DNA of 6,663 nucleotides, taken from NCBI GenBank assembly GCA_024653225.1, contig JANLGA010000084.1, positions 1-6,663 of the forward strand, written 5' to 3'. This DNA comes from Bacillota bacterium (GTDB taxonomy: Bacteria; Bacillota; Sulfobacillia; JABLXB01). Under the pieces are notes generated by a model. It was not told where the DNA came from. It worked only from the letters and a program-made list of their open reading frames with translations, and made no database searches. Of this stretch, positions 5,937-6,663 are shown piece by piece. The translations under genes and the position numbers were made by a program. The first letter of the stretch is position 1; each line of letters begins with the position of its first letter.

Positions 5937-6663
5937 TTGTCAGTAACGTGGCTCGTGTTGTTCGGAGTCGTTCTTTTCGGCATCGCCTATAAGTACTATG
6001 GTTCCTATCTCGAGCACAAGGTAATGAAATGCAATCCCGACCTTCCGACCCCCGCGCACACGATGAAGGATGACGTGGACTACGTCCCGACGAAGACGCC
6101 CGTCCTGCTCGGTCACCACTTCGCCTCGATAGCGGGCGCGGGACCCATAGTCGGGCCGATATCGGCCGCCGTATTCGGGTGGGTTCCGGTGGCGCTGTGG
6201 ATCATATTCGGCTCGATTTTCGTCGGCGGCGTCCACGACTTCGCCAGCCTGATGGCGTCGGTGCGTCACGAGGGAAAGAGCATAGGACAGGTCGTCCTCA
6301 AGAATGTAGGCAGGCGCGGACAGACGCTTTTCTTGCTGTTCAGCTGGCTCGCTCTCGTACTTGTCGTGGCAGTATTCACGATCCTCGTCATGCAGACATT
6401 CGTCGCCGTGCCGGCCGTAGCCACCACCTCGACCCTGTTCATGGTGCTCGCGGTGACATTCGGCCTGTCCGTCTACCGCTATTCCGTGCGGCTCGGTCCG
6501 GCGACGCTGGTCGGGGTGATCCTGCTATTCATCTGCGTGTACCTCGGCGTCCTGTTCCCGTACAAGCTGGGGGAGACGACGTGGATCTACATCCTCCTGG
6601 TATACGTGTACCTGGCCTCGGTGCTTCCCGTCTGGGTCCTGCTCCAGCCGAGGGACTACCTCA
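5937..6663 (+). CDS. cstA: CstA-family carbon starvation protein / pyruvate-peptide transporter (partial, 3' end beyond right edge)
   Basis: Polytopic inner-membrane transporter of the CstA family. In E. coli, CstA and its paralogue BtsT are linked to uptake of pyruvate and peptides during nutrient limitation. The window holds 242 codons, open to the edge; family members run from about 500 to 700 residues. After an N-terminal membrane helix (about 3-20) comes a hydrophilic segment (22-56, with DDVDYVPTKTPVLLGHHF) and the family signature HHFASIAGAGPIVGPI (60-75). Further hydrophobic helices lie at about 78-98, 130-153, 164-182, 186-206 and 216-236. GGVHDFASLMASVRHEGKSIG (about 97-117) and the final LLQPRDYL (235-242) are also conserved family features. 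The start is TTG at 5937, set by AAGGAGGG 7 nt upstream. It may share a transcript with the uncharacterised gene upstream, since the 53-bp gap shows no terminator hairpin. Family assignment is firm; whether the substrate is pyruvate, peptide or another small acid cannot be read from this part. Confidence 0.95.
   Translation, partial: MSVTWLVLFGVVLFGIAYKYYGSYLEHKVMKCNPDLPTPAHTMKDDVDYVPTKTPVLLGHHFASIAGAGPIVGPISAAVFGWVPVALWIIFGSIFVGGVHDFASLMASVRHEGKSIGQVVLKNVGRRGQTLFLLFSWLALVLVVAVFTILVMQTFVAVPAVATTSTLFMVLAVTFGLSVYRYSVRLGPATLVGVILLFICVYLGVLFPYKLGETTWIYILLVYVYLASVLPVWVLLQPRDYL

Noticed and set aside
5940..6269. Minus-strand open frame opposite the start of the CstA-family gene
   Set aside because: Antisense to an unmistakable CstA signature; the charged, low-complexity translation is a shadow.
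1..6663. CRISPR array, tRNA, rRNA, insertion sequence or riboswitch
   Set aside because: No regularly spaced repeats, no cloverleaf-like or conserved rRNA sequence, no transposase frame and no recognisable aptamer were seen. The only sizeable non-coding stretch (5086-5361) is explained in part by the promoter and dyad.

Overview
The window is GC-rich bacterial DNA, tightly packed with genes. Starts include ATG, GTG and TTG, and most follow strong purine-rich Shine-Dalgarno sequences (GGAGG or AAGGAGG type) at 6-8 nt spacing. Together with the style of the two right-hand genes, this hints at a high-GC, possibly thermophilic or anaerobic member of the Bacillota or a neighbouring lineage. That assignment is inference and weak. 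A complete inner-membrane-to-TolC pump set implies a diderm cell with an outer membrane, so either a diderm Bacillota or a Gram-negative lineage would fit.

Region 1 (positions 1 to about 5209, minus strand) is one tripartite RND efflux operon read right to left. A consensus-like promoter (5181-5209) is followed by a near-perfect 26-bp dyad (5141-5166) that looks like a TetR-family operator. The genes are a periplasmic adaptor/membrane fusion protein (3937-5085, GTG start), an RND inner-membrane transporter of the HAE1/AcrB type (797-3940) and a TolC-family outer-membrane factor (790 to beyond position 1, truncated by the window edge). The adaptor and transporter overlap by ATGA. The TolC gene's Shine-Dalgarno lies across the last codons and stop of the transporter gene, so the three are almost certainly translationally coupled. 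The adaptor carries the R-x3-L-x6-S hairpin-tip motif known to dock on TolC, which agrees with the TolC gene being in the operon. No repressor gene is present in the window.

Region 2 (5086-5361) is a 276-bp divergent intergenic region. It holds the efflux promoter, operator and 5' leader near its left side. I see no convincing sigma-70 promoter for the rightward genes.

Region 3 (5362-6663, plus strand) holds an uncharacterised protein of about 173 residues (TTG start) and, 53 bp downstream, the first 242 codons of a CstA-family carbon starvation/pyruvate-peptide transporter that runs off the right edge. The short gap and lack of a visible terminator suggest the two may be co-transcribed.

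I found no CRISPR array, tRNA, rRNA, insertion sequence or clearly new system. The points most worth a second look are the uncharacterised protein, the operator without a local repressor, the altered charge-relay residues in the RND pump, a lipobox-like sequence in the TolC protein, and a perfect 15-bp inverted repeat at the extreme left edge.
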